Of a stretch of DNA of 64,000 bases, positions 9,901 to 24,900 are shown in pieces. Every line of letters starts with the position of its first letter. Within the stretch, counting starts at the first letter, position 1. Where the stretch lies: the NCBI GenBank assembly GCA_041685115.1, contig JAWLGK010000006.1:98356-162355 (forward strand). Direction: 5' to 3'. The notes below the pieces were generated by a model. It was given only the letters and a program-made list of their open reading frames with translations, had not been told where the DNA came from and did no database searches. The stretch comes from JALOAT01 sp041685115. GTDB taxonomy: Bacteria; Pseudomonadota; Gammaproteobacteria; Thiohalomonadales; Thiohalomonadaceae. The position numbers and the translations under genes are program-made.

Positions 9901-12900
9901 TCCGGCGAATTCTGGGTGCGAGTGGGCGAGTCCTTCCGCCTGAGTGCGGCGCTGAACGACGATGCCGGGCTGCGGCGTTACACCATCACGCGGATCAACC
10001 GCGATGGTTCGCGAACCGTCGAATACGAGAAGACAGTGAACCAGCCCGCCTGTCCCGGGTCGCCGGTGAAATCCATTCCCAACGAAGCGGCGGAGATCCC
10101 CTTCCATCAGTCGGAGCCCACCGAATATGAATTGTTGTTGGAGGACAACACGGGGCAGGTGACGCGCCGATCTTTCCTGGTGCATCCCCAGAGCAACGTG
10201 GCACCGGAAATTCGCATCACGGCTCCCGCCGATCAGCAGTACATCGTCGCCGGCACATTCCGCATCAAAGTGGGTGTGGTGGCGGCTGACGACCGTGAGC
10301 TGAGTGATGGCAACCTGCGATTGTTCGCCAACGGCATCGCGTTACAGAGGCTTCAACAACTCGATGAGGCTGCCGGGGGCAGCGCGGTCATCAACCAGGC
10401 GTTCGATGAAATCTACGATGCCTTCGAGCACAAGTATTCGGTCCAGATCGCCGATGAGTACGGTAGACCGGACAGCCCGTACGCGACTCAGGCATCGTTC
10501 GTTTACGCCGTTCCCTCGGGGCTAATTCGCTTCAATGAGGAGATCACACTAACAGCACAGGTGCAGGATTCCGACGGCGCGGCCGGCCGTGATGAAATCA
10601 AATTCTTTGGCGCCGCCGATGAAATCAATCCCGAGGTCGCCATCGTGCGTCCGGCGGTAGGTTACGGCCCGCCCGAGTATTCGGATTTTGAACTGGCATT
10701 GCGCGGCTATGACAACGTCAAGGTGGCGCGTCTGGAGATTTACACCACCTTCGGGGTAAAGAAGGCGGACACTTCGTACGAAGTGCTGCCTTACACAGGG
10801 GCTCTGCGGACCATTGCCAGCATTCCTGACCTCGATGCCGATCCGGTCACCACGAACAACATCGACACGCCGCTATATCACCAGATGGTGCACGTTCCCC
10901 GCATGGCCGAACTCGCCGGCCGTTTCCCGGGACTCACGATATCGGATGGAGTCCGCTTCGACATATGGATCAAAGTGGTTGCCTTTGACCATTCCGGCAA
11001 TACCCGCAGCCGTGAAATCAGCTATCCGGTGCGCGTGGACGAGCGCCCGGTGGTGGATGTGATCAAGCCTCTGGACGGTAGTAAGCAGGTTGAAAACACG
11101 CCGCTCTATGTGAATGTCAACGCCTACGACGACGTGGGTATCGACTCCCTGCGTCTGGTTGCCTACCGCGGATCGGAGGGCCAGGAAACGGAAACCTACA
11201 GCCTGCGCCTGCGTCAGCCTCCCTTCAACTTCATGGTGCCATTGCCTCCGTTCGATCCGGACGATGCCGCACGGAACCGGGTTCGTGTATACGTGGAGGC
11301 GATCGATACCTACGGTGCCGCCTTCGGTGACCTGGACAAGCACATCGCCACCGAATCTGTCAGCGTCGAAATCATCGGTGACGAGCCGCCGAGCGTGAGC
11401 ATCGGTATGCCCACAGACGGCCATCGCATCACCGAGGGCGATTATCTGCTCGTGCAGCTGAACGCCATCGATGACGTGGGCATCGACAAGGTGATGCTGA
11501 ACGTGGCCGGCCTGCTGAGCGGGGACCGCAGTCTGACCGATACCAGCTATCCCTACGAGTTCCTGTTGGAAGTGCCATTTGGCCAGGCAGGAACGGATTT
11601 GGTGCTCACCGCTTCCGTGACGGAGACCCGTCCCCAGGGTGTGCCACGCTCGACCGAAACGCTGCAGCCGGTCGTTGTCCACGTGGACAAGGATCTGGAA
11701 GCGCCGGAGCTGGCCATCCGGCTGCCTGTTGCGGGCGGCGCTACTGTCGCCGAACAGCGCAGCCTCTCCTATGACCTCGATGTGCGCGACAACGTGCGTG
11801 TCACCTCGGTGAAGGTTCAGATGTTCGCCGACAAGAACCAGGACGGCGTGTTCGACGAGGCGGAGGAGGTGCGTCAGGCCCTGCTGTTGGCCCCGCCGTA
11901 CAGTGGTAGCCTGGTCGTGGATCGGATCGCCGCTTACCTGCCCCAAACGGCGGGGGAAGACCTGCCTCACGAGCTGCCGCTGCTGTTCCGGGCAAGCGCA
12001 CGCGATGGCGCCGGCAATGTTTCGACGGAGGACAGGCCGGTTCTGCTGGTGCGCAACCTGCCGCCTCAGGTTCAGGAGATCCAGATCCTCGATGCACGCG
12101 GTTACAACCTGGGCCAGGTGAGCGAAGTGACCGCCGGCCGGGGCATCGTGGTGAACGTCGTCGCCAACGATCCGGAGGCTGGCGTGGGCGAGGCAACCTT
12201 GTGGCGGGGCGACGGCCCTCAGGCCGAAAGCCTGGAATTCAACAAGGTGGGCACCGATTCCGCGGCACCGTTCCAGTTCCATGTCCAGATCCCGGCGGAC
12301 CGGGTAGGTGACGTGATCGGTTTCCGCGCCAGTGCCACGGACGTGGACGGCAACCAATCCACGCTGTCGGCGCCGCGTATCATCAGGATCGTGGCAGACA
12401 AACCACCGACAGCGAAAATCGTCAAGCCCGCCAACGATCACAGTGTCATCATCGATGGGCAGGTTCTGGAAATCCTGGTGGAAGCGCTGGATGACCTTGG
12501 CATCGGCGGCATCGACAAGGTCGAGTTCCACCTGAACGGCGACATCGTTTACACCGCCTACGCCAGCGAGAGCGCGAAGGGCGCCAGTGGCCAGGAGCAT
12601 GTCTATCGTGCTGTCATCGAGCCGCCCCCCGACGTCGCAGGGTTTGCGATCCAGGCCGTGGCTTACGACGTACTCGGCCAGAAGGGCCAATCGCAGGTCG
12701 TTCATATCGGACGGGTGGAAGACACGGTGGCACCCAAGCTTGATGTCATCTACCCCCTGGACAAGGAAATCCTCGCCACCGGCGAGGCCGTGATCGCAGT
12801 GGCGGCGGTTTCGGATATCGGTGTCGAGGAAGACCGCCAGGTCATCATGACCTGGACGCGGGAGTATCAGGACGAGACGGGTGAATGGGTCACCCTGGAC

Positions 12901-15900
12901 TCCAACCAACTCCCACTGTTCCGCAATGATGACAAAAATGTCAGGCCGGAGATTTCCGTCAGCGACCCCGACAACCACTACTACATCTACTGGGCCAAGT
13001 TCGCCGACGGGCGCATCCTTCGCCGTGGCGGTCACCGCAACGAGCGGGTCCGTGTCACCACGGTGGTGAAAACGCCTAATCATCAGGCGAAGTCGGAGTC
13101 GCTCCACGAAGTAGGCATGCCCGTCACGGAGAGGCGTTTCCTGCAACCCGCAGCCAATGCCAAGGCGGCTGCAAAGACCGTCTACTACAACGCAGTATCG
13201 CAGTACAAAGCGCCGGACCGCACCGGCGCCATGATCGGCGCCTGGTCCACCATCGATCCCATCAAGGTCGAGGAGGGCCTGGGCACCGACTACACCGTCG
13301 TCGCGCCGAAGCACTGTCCCGTATGTACCGGCCTGTTCCTGGCGGACATGGCGGCCGAGCAGAACGAGTCCGGTGATGTGTTCGTCTATTCCGAACTGCT
13401 GAACGAAGCGAGCGAGATCTTCACTGGTACGATTTCCGCATTGCATGCAGACGCCAATCTGGTCATGGCGGGCAAGCAGGGCGTACCGCCTGACTACGCT
13501 CAACCCGACGGGTATCCGAACTCCTTCACAAGCGCGCTGGAAAGCGAGATCGAGAAAGATCCTGAAACGGGCGGTATCCATCTGGGGAACCGCGAGGGCG
13601 AACTGCTGATTTTCTCCATCCGTAACGGCGATGGTCAGTTCGGGCTTGCCTATCAGATGGTGGGGCGCATCGATTTACCCTACATCCAGGTTTATGGTCT
13701 GGACCGCAAGGACAGCCTGGCCCTGGTGGCCAATGGCCACGGTGGTGTTCAGGTCATCGACATCGCCAATCCCGGTGCTCCGTTCCGCATCGGCTACATC
13801 AAGCCGAACGGCTACGCCCGCGACGTGAAGATCAAGGACAAGTACGCCTTCATCGCTGCATCGCACGAAGGTGTGGTCGTGGCGGATATCGAAGATCCGT
13901 CGCTGCCTATCGTTGCCGTCATCGATACTCTCGGTGTGGCCAATCGCCTGCAGATTGTCGGCAACAGACTCTATGTGACCGACATGGCCGGAGACGGCCA
14001 GATTTCGCAGCTCAACGAAATCGACATCTCGGATCCCCACCATCCGACGCTGAAACGGGTGATCGAACTGCGGCCGGCGCGCTCCGATCTGGTCTCCAAG
14101 GGTGTGTATGCGGTGAATGTCGCCGGCAATCTGGCCTACGCGAGCGTGCTCTATGCCGACCAGGAGGACACGCCTGCGCAGTCCGTGGTGGAAATCATCG
14201 ATCTGGAGAAGATCGACGACACGACCCTGGATGCCACGATCCCGGTGATGGTGGATCGCGATGCCGAGGTCGCCAACTTCGCGGTGCGCGACCTGACGCT
14301 CGCCCGTGGCGCCATGCAGGCAGCGGCAGGTCGCCGGGGCATCAACCGGATCGAGCTGACTGAATTGGCGGTGGTCGATCATCAACCCGCCGCAGCGGCG
14401 ATGCAGGTGCCCACCGATCTCGCGCAAATCGAGATCGAGCTTTCCGCCGTGTTGCCTCCCGACACGGATCTGACCCGCTACCTGCGGGTATACCGGGGCG
14501 GCGTGCTGCCTGACGGCGCCGGCGAGTATTTGCTGGGTGAAGAGATCAGCACCGACTTCGACATGGCGTTCGGGCAGCGTGACGGCGAACCGGCCTATCG
14601 CTTCCTGCGCCTGACGCCGGGAGAGGCGCTGGTACCGGGCATGGAATACACAGTGGTGGTACGCGAAGGTTTGGCGCCGCTGACCGGCTACGCCCTGGCC
14701 CGGGATTACCGGTTCTCCTTCTTCACGTCCGCCGCCGGTGACGCCCTGCCTCCGGAGATCGTCACTATCGCACCCAACGCGGGCGGCATTGATGGCGGCA
14801 CCGAAGTGGTGATCCGTGGCCACCACTTTGGCGCCAGCCCGCAGGTGCATATCGGCGGTCAGAGCGTGGTGGTGGACGAAGTGTTGCCCGCGGATGGCGA
14901 AGATCCCTACGACCGCATCCGGGTCACCACACTGCCGCATTACGCCGGTCCCGCCGCGGTTCAGGTGACCAATGACGCCGGCCTGACGCACCGTGTGCTC
15001 GGTGGCTTCACCTATCTGGATATGCTGCACATCTCCCATGTGACGCCGGCAGTGGTGCGGGTGGACCAGTCGGGCATCGGCGACCTGGTCGACATCGTCG
15101 GTTACGGCTTCCATAAGGGCGTGGTGCTGCGCGCCTATCCTACGGGACGTTTCGACCAGGCCATCGAACAGCCCATCGACCAGGACCACCTGAAGCTCGA
15201 CAGCGCACAGCGCATGAGCTGGCGCGTACCCGGCTTCGGCGAACAGTTCCGCGGCTTCATCGACCTGGAACTCAGCGATCCCCAGGAACGTCGTGCCATT
15301 CTGCCCAAGGCCTTGTTCATGGGCCGCCTGGGCGTGAATCGCGCGCTGGAGAACGAGAAACCTTTCAGTTACGACCAGTTACGCAAAGAGCTGAAGCGCA
15401 TCGACCAAGGCCTTCCGCCTTTGCACGTCCCCGATCCGCTCAAGCTGCCCCCGGGCAAGATCGTCGGTTTGGCATCCGACATCCGGCTTAATCTGTTCTA
15501 TGTCCTTGGGGCGCCAGTAAGGGTGGGGCGTGATGAGGATGTGGAATGGTCGCGGCCCGGCCCCATGCCAAGTGAGATCATGCACGAGGAAGAACTGCGT
15601 CATTTCGTCACGCCGGGTTGGATCAGTTTGGTGCATTACCAGCGCGACCGGCTGAACGAAGCGGCGCCCATGCACGGACTCGGCTATTACGATCTGCCCC
15701 AGGATCTGAATCCTTCGGCACTGGTACTGGGCGAAAACCACCTGTATGTCACCGCCAAAGGCTACGAATTCCCCAACATCGATACCCTGTACGAGAACCA
15801 GGTATGGCTCCTGGTTTACGACCGGGAGGATCGCCTGCCCGGCGAACTGGCGCCGGACGACAGCGCCAAGGATCGTGACATTCTGTACAGCCTGCCATTG

Positions 15901-18900
15901 CCGCTCAAAAAGGCGCCGAAGGGGCTGGCGGTCAAGGACGGCCTGCTGATAGTGAATGCCGGTGAAGAGGGCGTGGTGGTGTTGAGCCTGGCCAACCCGC
16001 TCAAGCCCACTGTGGTGCACACGGTCAAAGAAGCGCTGATCAACGGCGTGCGCGAGGAACTCGAGGTCACCGACATTGCAGTGTCGGGCCATGTGCTGCA
16101 CGTGACGGCCGTCATTGGCAGCGATCGCGATGTGGCCCTTTACAATCTACCGTTCGACCTCGCCAAGCCGAGTCTTCCCCAGCTTGGCGCACAGCCCCTG
16201 CCCGCAAATGGGTACGACGGTACCAAGACGCCGGTGGCGACGCGCAACACCCTGGCGTTCAGCGGCAGTGGCCTGGAACTACGCGATGTCTCAAATCCCG
16301 ACAACGCGCGCGTGACCGGGCGCTACGTCGACAACGGCTTCCGCTTGCCCGGTAGTCCGGCTGGCGTGGATGCGGTCGGCACCATCGTTGCGCAGGTTCG
16401 CCGCGAAAAGTGCAGCATCCCTGATATCAAGGAAAGGTTCGAAAGTTATTTCCTGAATCTGGTTGACACCAGCCGTCCCGAACTGGTCGAGGTCATCGAT
16501 GCGGTGCGTGTCGCCTGGTGCGTGCCCCTCCGGGATAGCATTCCGGTTTATGAGTCCACCGATATTTCCGGGGTCCCGCTGCACTACACGGATGACGGTG
16601 TCGTCCTGCTCGCCACCGTGCCGCCGGGCGCCAGGGATCGTACCGATCTGAAACTGGTGGACACCCTGACGCCGGATCTCGTCAGCCATTTCCCCGCGCA
16701 GGATGCACTGGGCGTGGCGCGCGACACGGTGGTCCGTCTGGTATTCACCCAGCCCATCCCCATCCCCGACGGTGAATCGGAACTGGCGTATTTGTCCCGC
16801 TATCTTGCCTTGCTGCATGACGACGGCACGGCGCAAGGCGCCGCGGTGGAAATCGGCATCGCCAGCGATGTCGATGATCCGCGCGTGCTGCTCGTTACGC
16901 CTTCCGCACCGCTGGACGCCGCTGCGAAGTACCGCCTCGAATTGAAACCCGAACTGGGCAGCCGCCGTACGGCAGGCCTGTTCAATCATGTCATTCATTT
17001 CGCCACCGGACAGGGCTTCGGCCCGGCGCCGGAGATCGTGCAAGTCACGCCCTCGGCGGTGACGGTGGACGGCGGCGAATTGAACGTGGTCCTGCGCCAC
17101 GGCGGTAGCCCGAGCTTCCTGGTCTCCGGCGAACCCGCCGACATCGTCGCCCAGGAAGACTTGGGTGAAGGGGAAGTGCGCTATACCCTCACGGCGCCGC
17201 CGCATTATCCCGGGGCGGCCGAACTCACTGTCATCGAAAGTGATGGGCGTCGCAGCAGCCGCCTCGGCGCGATTCAGTATGTGGAGCCGCTGGTGGTGAA
17301 CACTCTGGAACCGGCGTCGGGGAGCGTCAACGGCGGTACCCGCGTGACGGTGACCGGCAAGGGCTTCCAGAGCGGCACCCTGCGCACCCGCGTCTACCTG
17401 AACGACACGGAAGTACCGGCCAATCAGGTGAAGGTGATCAGCCCTGACGCGATGGAATTCGTCACCACGCCCGGGCAGCTGGGCTGGGCGGAGGTACGCA
17501 TCGAACTGGACAACGGGCAGTTCGCGGTGCTGCCCCAGGGCTTCCAGTATCTCCAACCTGTCAAGGCCCAGATCGAAGGCGCCAAAGGACAGCGCTTTTA
17601 CGACATCGACATCGACCCGAGCGGCACCTGGCTGGTGGCCGCCGCCGGTCGGGACGGCGTGGTGATCTACAACATCGATTCCTCCACCGTGATCGGCGAC
17701 GATGAAAACGTCGCCAATGCAGATGACCTGCTGGAACTGGTGGATAACAACGACGACGGTCAGGATGATCGCATAGTCGCACGCATTCCCCTGCCGGGCG
17801 GTTTCGCCGCCTTGGGCGTGGAGGCCAACTTCGAACGAAACAAGGATCGGCTGTTCGTGACAGCCGCGCGCATGGACGGAGACGGGGTGGTGAGCGATGG
17901 CCGTCTGTTCATCATCGCCGTCGACAGCGTCGACATGCGCAGCAGCACCGTGGTGCGCAGCCTGGCGCTGGACGCCGCCTACGCGAAAGGTCTGGTCGTC
18001 GAGAACAACCAGACACTGGTGGCCATGGCGGAGAAGGGCCTCGGTGTGGTGGACGCCTACCTGCACACCAAGGCTTATCTTGCCGACAATCTTGCGTTGC
18101 CGCAGAACAAGCGGGCGTTGGATGTGGCGCGGGTCCCACGGCCGGCGGGACACGATGCGACCTATGCCGTGGTGGGCGGCGACTACGATTTCGCCACATT
18201 GATGCTGACGGAGAAGGAGACCCACGGCGGCGGCGGTTTCCATTTGATCGAACGCCATCCCGAAATGGGGCTGCGGCTGCGTGGTTCGTTGGACATCCCG
18301 GCCTCCAAGGTCGTGGTCAACGGACGGATCGCCTATCTGGCGGCCGGCGACGGCGGTCTGGTGATCGTCGACGTATCGGATCTGGATCGCCCCCGCGTGC
18401 TGTCCCGCGTGAACACCGTCGGCTACGTCTACGACCTTGCCTTCAATGGCAACACGGTTTACCTGGCGCTGGGCAGCAGGGGCCTGCTTTCGGTGGATGT
18501 GACCGATCCGCGCCAGCCTGTGGCGGTTGGGGGCCACGCACGGTTCGGTGGGGCCACCATCCAGGTGGTGGAAGCTACCGCTTATTCGGCCATGGGCGCC
18601 GGCTTCAATACCACCGACAAAGGCGTGGTGCAGGAGTCCCCTGACGTCTTGCTGAAACTCCACAGCGTGGATCCGACTGGCGGCATCCTGGACCGTGATA
18701 CCGAAGGCCGGCTCAAGGTACGACTGCGCTTCAACAAGGCCATCGACCAGTTCCCCGGCAATGCACAGTTCTTCTACGCGGAAGATGCAGGCGGCAAGCT
18801 GCTGGGCAGCCGCGTGGAGATCGTCAACAACGACGCCATTGTCTATCTGGACGAGCCGTTGCCGCTGAATCCAGGCGATAGTCTGCGCATCGTGGCCGAG

Positions 18901-21900
18901 GCGGGCGTCACCGCAGCCAAGCCCTTGCAGCAGGCGAGCGGACCGGTGCATCTGACGCTCTATAGGCTGCGGAGCACACAACGCATTGAACTGGTATATC
19001 GCGGCTCGCGGCCGGATGCGATCAGCATCGACTCCGTGGTGCCGCGCAGGATCCCCGTCGCGCAGGATTACCCGATCACCGTGTCCATGGCGGGTGCGCC
19101 CGTCGATCCCCAGCGCGTGCAGCTCTACGCCGGCTCGCGGCCGCTGACCATCGATGCCATCGAGCGCAGCGAAGAAGACAACCGCTTCGCCATCGTCCGT
19201 GCCACGGTGCCCGCCATCAGTGCGCCCGGCCAGTATGACGTCACGGCCCGTGTCGAGCAGAATGGCATCTGGGAAGAGACCACGCTGTACGGCGGTTTGC
19301 AGGTGGACGCACCGGTGCGTCTGCTGTCCGTCGAACCCCAATGGGGGCCGCTGCAGGGCGGAACCCGCGTTACCGTCCGCGGCGAAGGCTTCGAGCCGGG
19401 CAATACGGTAATGAACGGCCTCACGGTCAGCGTCGGTTCCGGACCGGTCCACGACGTCGAGGTACTCTCCAGCACCACCATGGTCATCGTGACCCCGCTG
19501 GGCACGCCCGGCCGCAAGGCGGTGTACGTCAAGGATCGCTACGGGCGCACCGCCGAACTGCCGGAAGCGGAGGGCTTCGGTTATGGCCTCAGGCAACTGG
19601 CCACCACCCAGGCTTCCAGGGCGCAACCCATCGACGTCACGGTGGATCAGGAGACCGGGGTGGCCATGACCGCCGCCGGCTATTTCCACGACACCTTCGA
19701 CCTGGCTCAACTGCTGGATTCAGCGAAGACCCTGGGGTATCCCGTACCGGAATCCTGGCGCGCGCTGTCCTATGACGTCCAGGAGGCACATAACCCCTTG
19801 CTGGTGGGCGGCGTGGGTAGCCTGCCCAGCGGCGAACGGGGCGCCGCGGAACTGAGGCGCTTCACCAAACTACACAAGCTGATGGCCAAAGAGGCCATGG
19901 ATGATTCCCTGAGCGACGCGGAAAAACGGGAACTGGAGCGGCTCGGCGGTACTTACGTGCCGACATCGGTGGACTCCATCCGCCTTCAGCCGGCACAGGA
20001 GTGGGAAGACGGCATCCTGCGCAAGCGCCTCTACGTGGCGAATGGCCACGGTGGTGTCGCACGCCTCAACATGGACGAGCAAAACGGCTTGCAGGTTCTC
20101 AGCGAGGCCTTCGTCGAGCGCGGCATCATCCAGGATCTCGCCAAACAGGGATACGCCCTGTTCGGTTCGCGGGGTTCGGGCAGCGGCGATCCGCCGTATC
20201 CCCTCGACGACTGTCTGTCAGGGGTCCATCCGGGCCCGGCGCAAGGTGTGCTGAGCGCCAATCTGAGTGACCCCTCGGATCCGGTGGACACGGGGGAACT
20301 CAACCTGCTGAAGGGTGGGGCCACGCTTTATTACGAGGACGGTTGGCTGTATGGCGGCAACTCGGCCAGTGGGGCCGTCTGGGGCGGGGGACTGTGCGTG
20401 TCCACCATGCGCACCACGACGGCGGCGCGTCTCAGAGCCGACGGCACCGACACCGTCACCGCGGTCAACCTGTTCGATCCCCACGTGAGCCGCCAATTCG
20501 AGTTCGAAACAGCCGTTCACGATGTGGTGCGTTACGGTGATTACCTGATCGCCGCCCTCGGCTCCGCAGGCCTCGACATCGTGCATACGGAACGGGCAGA
20601 GGCGCGGGTACGGGTTGCCCTCGACCAGCGCCTGCAAGCCCTTGCCGGCAGCGCCGTGCGCCTGAAGCTGTTCGGCAACCTGCTTTTCGTTTCTGCGCGC
20701 ACTGGGCTGGTGGTGCTGGACCTGGCGGATCCCATGGCGCCGAAAGTGGTGTCCGCGGGCAACGTGGAGTCGATCGAAGCGGTGGACTACTTCAAGGACC
20801 GCGTCATTGCCGCCGGCGGCGACGGTGGTCTGCGGACTCTGCAACTGCCCGCATCCATCGTGATTGCGGGCAGCGTGCCGGAGAACGGCACCCTGCCGTT
20901 CCACCAGGATTTCCAGGTGACCTTCAATGAGCCGGTGACGCTGGCGTCGCTGCAGGCGGAGGGCGCGGTGCGTGTGCGGCGCCTGGACAGCGGTGCCGAG
21001 ATCCCGGTCACCGTCAATGCAGACACGCTGGAGAACGGAGCCGCCACGCAGTTCGTCCTGCAGTTCGTGAAAGCAGGCGGTGTGGCCTACGAGGTGCTGG
21101 TTCAGAAGGCACGCAACCTGCGCGGCTCCGGGCAGTGGGCACCTTTCGTCCAGCATCTGCGTGTCGCCCAGGAAGCGGCGTTGCAGCCGGTCATTCATGC
21201 GGTGGAAAACGGTGCCTATCATCGTGGCGAACAGCAGGCCATCCGTATTCGCGGCGAAAACTTCCGCAATTCACCGGAACTGCAGCTCTTCGTGGACCAG
21301 TACCCTGTGCCTGTGACCTGGATCGACGGGCAGATGCTGGAAATCCCCGCCAATGCGCTGGACATGCTGCCGCTTGGGACCGGCCAGCATCATTTGCGTC
21401 TGCGTGACAATGAGCTCGGGGTGGACTTCCTCGGTGGCGTGGTCACTGGCGACGAACTTGCTCAGGCCGAATTCACCGTCGTGCCGGAGACCGCCGATGT
21501 GGAAGGCGGTTATCAGGTCACTGTATCGGCGTCCCGTGACGTGATCCTGCCGGGCAGCAAGGTGCTGCTGCGTTCGGCCGACGGTCACGTGATGCATACC
21601 CTCAGCGCCGAGGACGGCATTGTGGTGGTCGACCTCAAGGACGACGTGGATACCCTGCGGAAATTCACCTTCCGTCTGCCCACGGCCCTGGAGCCCAAGG
21701 TCTACGACGTCCATTTGTTGATGAGTGGCCGCGAATTGCGGGTCGGCGCCATTTCGTACACCTTGAACCCGGGACGCCCCATCGGGCTGCCCAACTACCC
21801 GCCCCAGGTGATCGGTGGTGCGCAGACCGTGGGCGACATCCTGTTCGTCGGCGTCAAGTCGGGAGCGAAGCCCACGGAAACGAACCGCATCCTGATGACC

Positions 21901-24900
21901 GGCGGGCTTGAAATCTTCGATATCGGAATCTGGGAAAACCCGGTGCGCCTCTCCCAGTTGCGCACGAACTCGCCGGTTACCGGCGTCCAGGTGGTGGGCA
22001 ACAGCGCCTTCCTTGCGGCAGGCAGCGAGGGCCTGCTGGTGGTGGACGTGACCAGCCTCGACCAGCCGCTGCTGCTCAATGCCTTCCCGGTCCCGGGCCA
22101 CAGTGCCACCGACGTGGCCTACGATCCGTCCTCGCGGATTCTCGCCATGGCGGTCGCGGACGACCTGGGCGGCGGCTTCATACGCTTCTTCGATCTCGCG
22201 GACGACGAACTCAGCCCGCCCGTCGGTTATGACGCCATCGTCTTCAATGACGATCTGCTGGGGCAGCCGCTGGACGTGCAGTGGCTCGATGGCAAGTTAT
22301 ACGTGCTGCTGAATCGCGCCGGCCAGCTACATCTGGTGGTCTTCGACGCGCTGCCCGATCGCACCCAGTACCGGATCCAGGCCCTGGAACGCGGCGTCGT
22401 GACGGGTCTGGATGCCTCCTTGCTGGTACAGCACGGCCAGATCACCGTGACGACCATGAGCGAGCGGGTGACCCATGTGCTCCAGCAGGACGGGTCCTAT
22501 CAGGCGGGTTACTGGGATGCCATTGATGGAAAAGGCGCGGAAATCATTGCCAATGGCGGCAGTTTGTTCATCGCCGGTGCCGAAGGCCTGGTGGATAGCC
22601 GCACGCCCGGATTGACAGTCACCGGCTTCTCGCCTGTTCCTGGCAGCCGCATCGGCAGCGGCGAGACGGTACGTATCCAGTTCAGCGACTTGATCAACAC
22701 CGATGAAGCGCACCTGCGCACCGCGATCCACGTGACTTCCGAGTCGGGCGAACCGCTCCCGGAAAGCGACTTCACCGTGGAGGGTGTGAACACCCTGGCG
22801 GGCGGCTACGTGACGGTGGCCTTCGGCGAAAACGTGTCTCAGAGCCGTGTCCATATCACCGCGACCGCCGCAATGCGCGCCATTACGGGCGTGGCCCTGC
22901 GGATGCCCGTGGCCGCATCCTACGACCTGGGTGAAGGTATTCGCCCGTCCATTGAACGGATTACCCGGAAGTCCGAAACCGAACTGGGCCCGCACTATTT
23001 CCACGCGGACGGCACCGAACAGGCAGTGATCGAAGGCATCGGCTTCGGCAGCGACTCCTCTGCCGTCCAGCTGTTCCTTGGAGAAACGGCGGTATCCCCG
23101 TCCGCCATTCGCCACATCGCCGACGATCGGCTGGAAATCGATGTCCCCAACCTGTTCCTGAGCACCTCCATGGCGGCCCTGCCGGTACGCATCGTCAAGG
23201 GCGACCTGTCGTACGTGAAGCAGGGCGCCATGGTGATCCTGCCGCGGGTGGTGATCGAGGATATCAATCCGGTGCGCGGCCCGCCCCAAGGCGGCAACTT
23301 CGTGGATGTCTACGGCCGCGGCTTCAGTCATCAGACGGTGATCAAGTTCGGCGGCCGAATCGCAGGCGACCTGCGCGTGCTGAGCGGCAACCACGTGCAG
23401 GTGCGGGCACCATCGGGTAGCTTCGGTTTTGCCGGTGTCACCGCCGAGAGTCGGATGTTCCCTGGGGAAACCGCAACGGCCCCGGTCGAATATTTCTATG
23501 CAGGACGCGAAACGGGATCGGTAGACCTCGAAGCCGACAAGCCCAGCCCAGTGGCGGCGATTCTGTTGCGCGACCAGATTCTCTACGCGGCGACCGGCGG
23601 CGAGTACGACGTCATCGCGCGCGATGGAAAACTGGCGAAGCGGCTACGCTCCAACGTGGCGCGACTGGTGGTGGCAGACGTATCCGATCCGGTGCGCCCG
23701 GTCATCGTTGAGAAGGCGTTCGCGGACGAGACCAAGCCCTACCATTTCGACGTCACCGGCGGGCTCGGCACCCAGGGCTTCGTGGCTCTCAAGGCCATCG
23801 GCAACAATCTGTTCGCCGCCGGCGGCGAACAGGTATACCACTTCGATCTGACCTTGGCCGCCGACCCGCTCCTCATCAACCAGTTGAACCTGGGTTCGAC
23901 CATCCGCGACATCGCCCTGAACGACGACCTGATGTACGTGTCGCACGTGGGCGGCGTGTCCATTTACCAAATCACTGCCGAGCGACAGCTCAGGGAAGTG
24001 GCGCTCATCGACCGCATCAGCCTGCAAGGCACCTCCCATGCCATCGAGGTGGTGGGCGACAGCCTCTGGATCGTGATGACCGATTCCCGCCGCATCGTCG
24101 AAGTGGAACTGGTCTCGGGTGAGTACCGTCAGGTGCGCAGCTTCGACACGGTTGACCAGGGTGGCAACCGCTTCAGGCCCCGCGGGATTCTGGTCAAGAA
24201 CGACTTGATCCTGGTGTCGACCGGCGCCACGGGCTCAGTGGTGCTCTACCACACCGATCCAGACCGGGGCGCGGTGCCCGTGGCTTCGCTCAATCTGGCC
24301 TATCTGGTACGCAACGGCGACATCTATGCCGGGCAGATGCTGGTGCGTGGCCAGACGCTTTACGTGGCGAGCGGCCAGGGCGACGTGCAGTTGTTCGATA
24401 TCTCGCCCTGGCTGGAAGGCCGCTACAAGGCCGCCGTCGCTCTGAAACACTATTTCTCGCTTACAGGCAATGTCTCGGCCATCGCCTTCCATCCACGCGC
24501 GCTGTACGCGGGATCGTCCTTCCCGTACTACCAGGGTGAAGCCATCGAGAATCCCGTGGACGATCCGGCTGACATAAACCACTTGGGCGGCCGACTCAAC
24601 ACCATCGTCAATGACCTTCTGGTGATCACGGAACAGAGCCCTGACCCGGAAGGGGTGCTTCCCGCCGGCGCCGCCATCGAGCTGCAGTTCAATCGTCTGC
24701 TGGATCCGCAGCATGTGTATACCCACAAGGACGAGCTGCTGAGCGTTACCCGGGACGGCGCCAAGCTGGCGGGTCTGGTCAGCGCCGAAGTGAACAACGA
24801 CGGTACGCGGCTGATCTTCCGCCCGACCAATCCCTTCGAGGACGGCCGGCGATACCGTGTGACCGTGTCCGGCGCGGTACAAGACCTGCACGGTCAGGCC

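Noticed and set aside
16291..19710. Long minus-strand open frames opposite the giant gene (the longest 1139 codons; others at 8431-10185, 10873-13581, 27532-30531, 32932-35592)
   Set aside because: They are mirror frames of a high-GC coding strand. Their translations are histidine- and arginine-rich with no domain motifs, and the plus strand is one clear repeat protein throughout.
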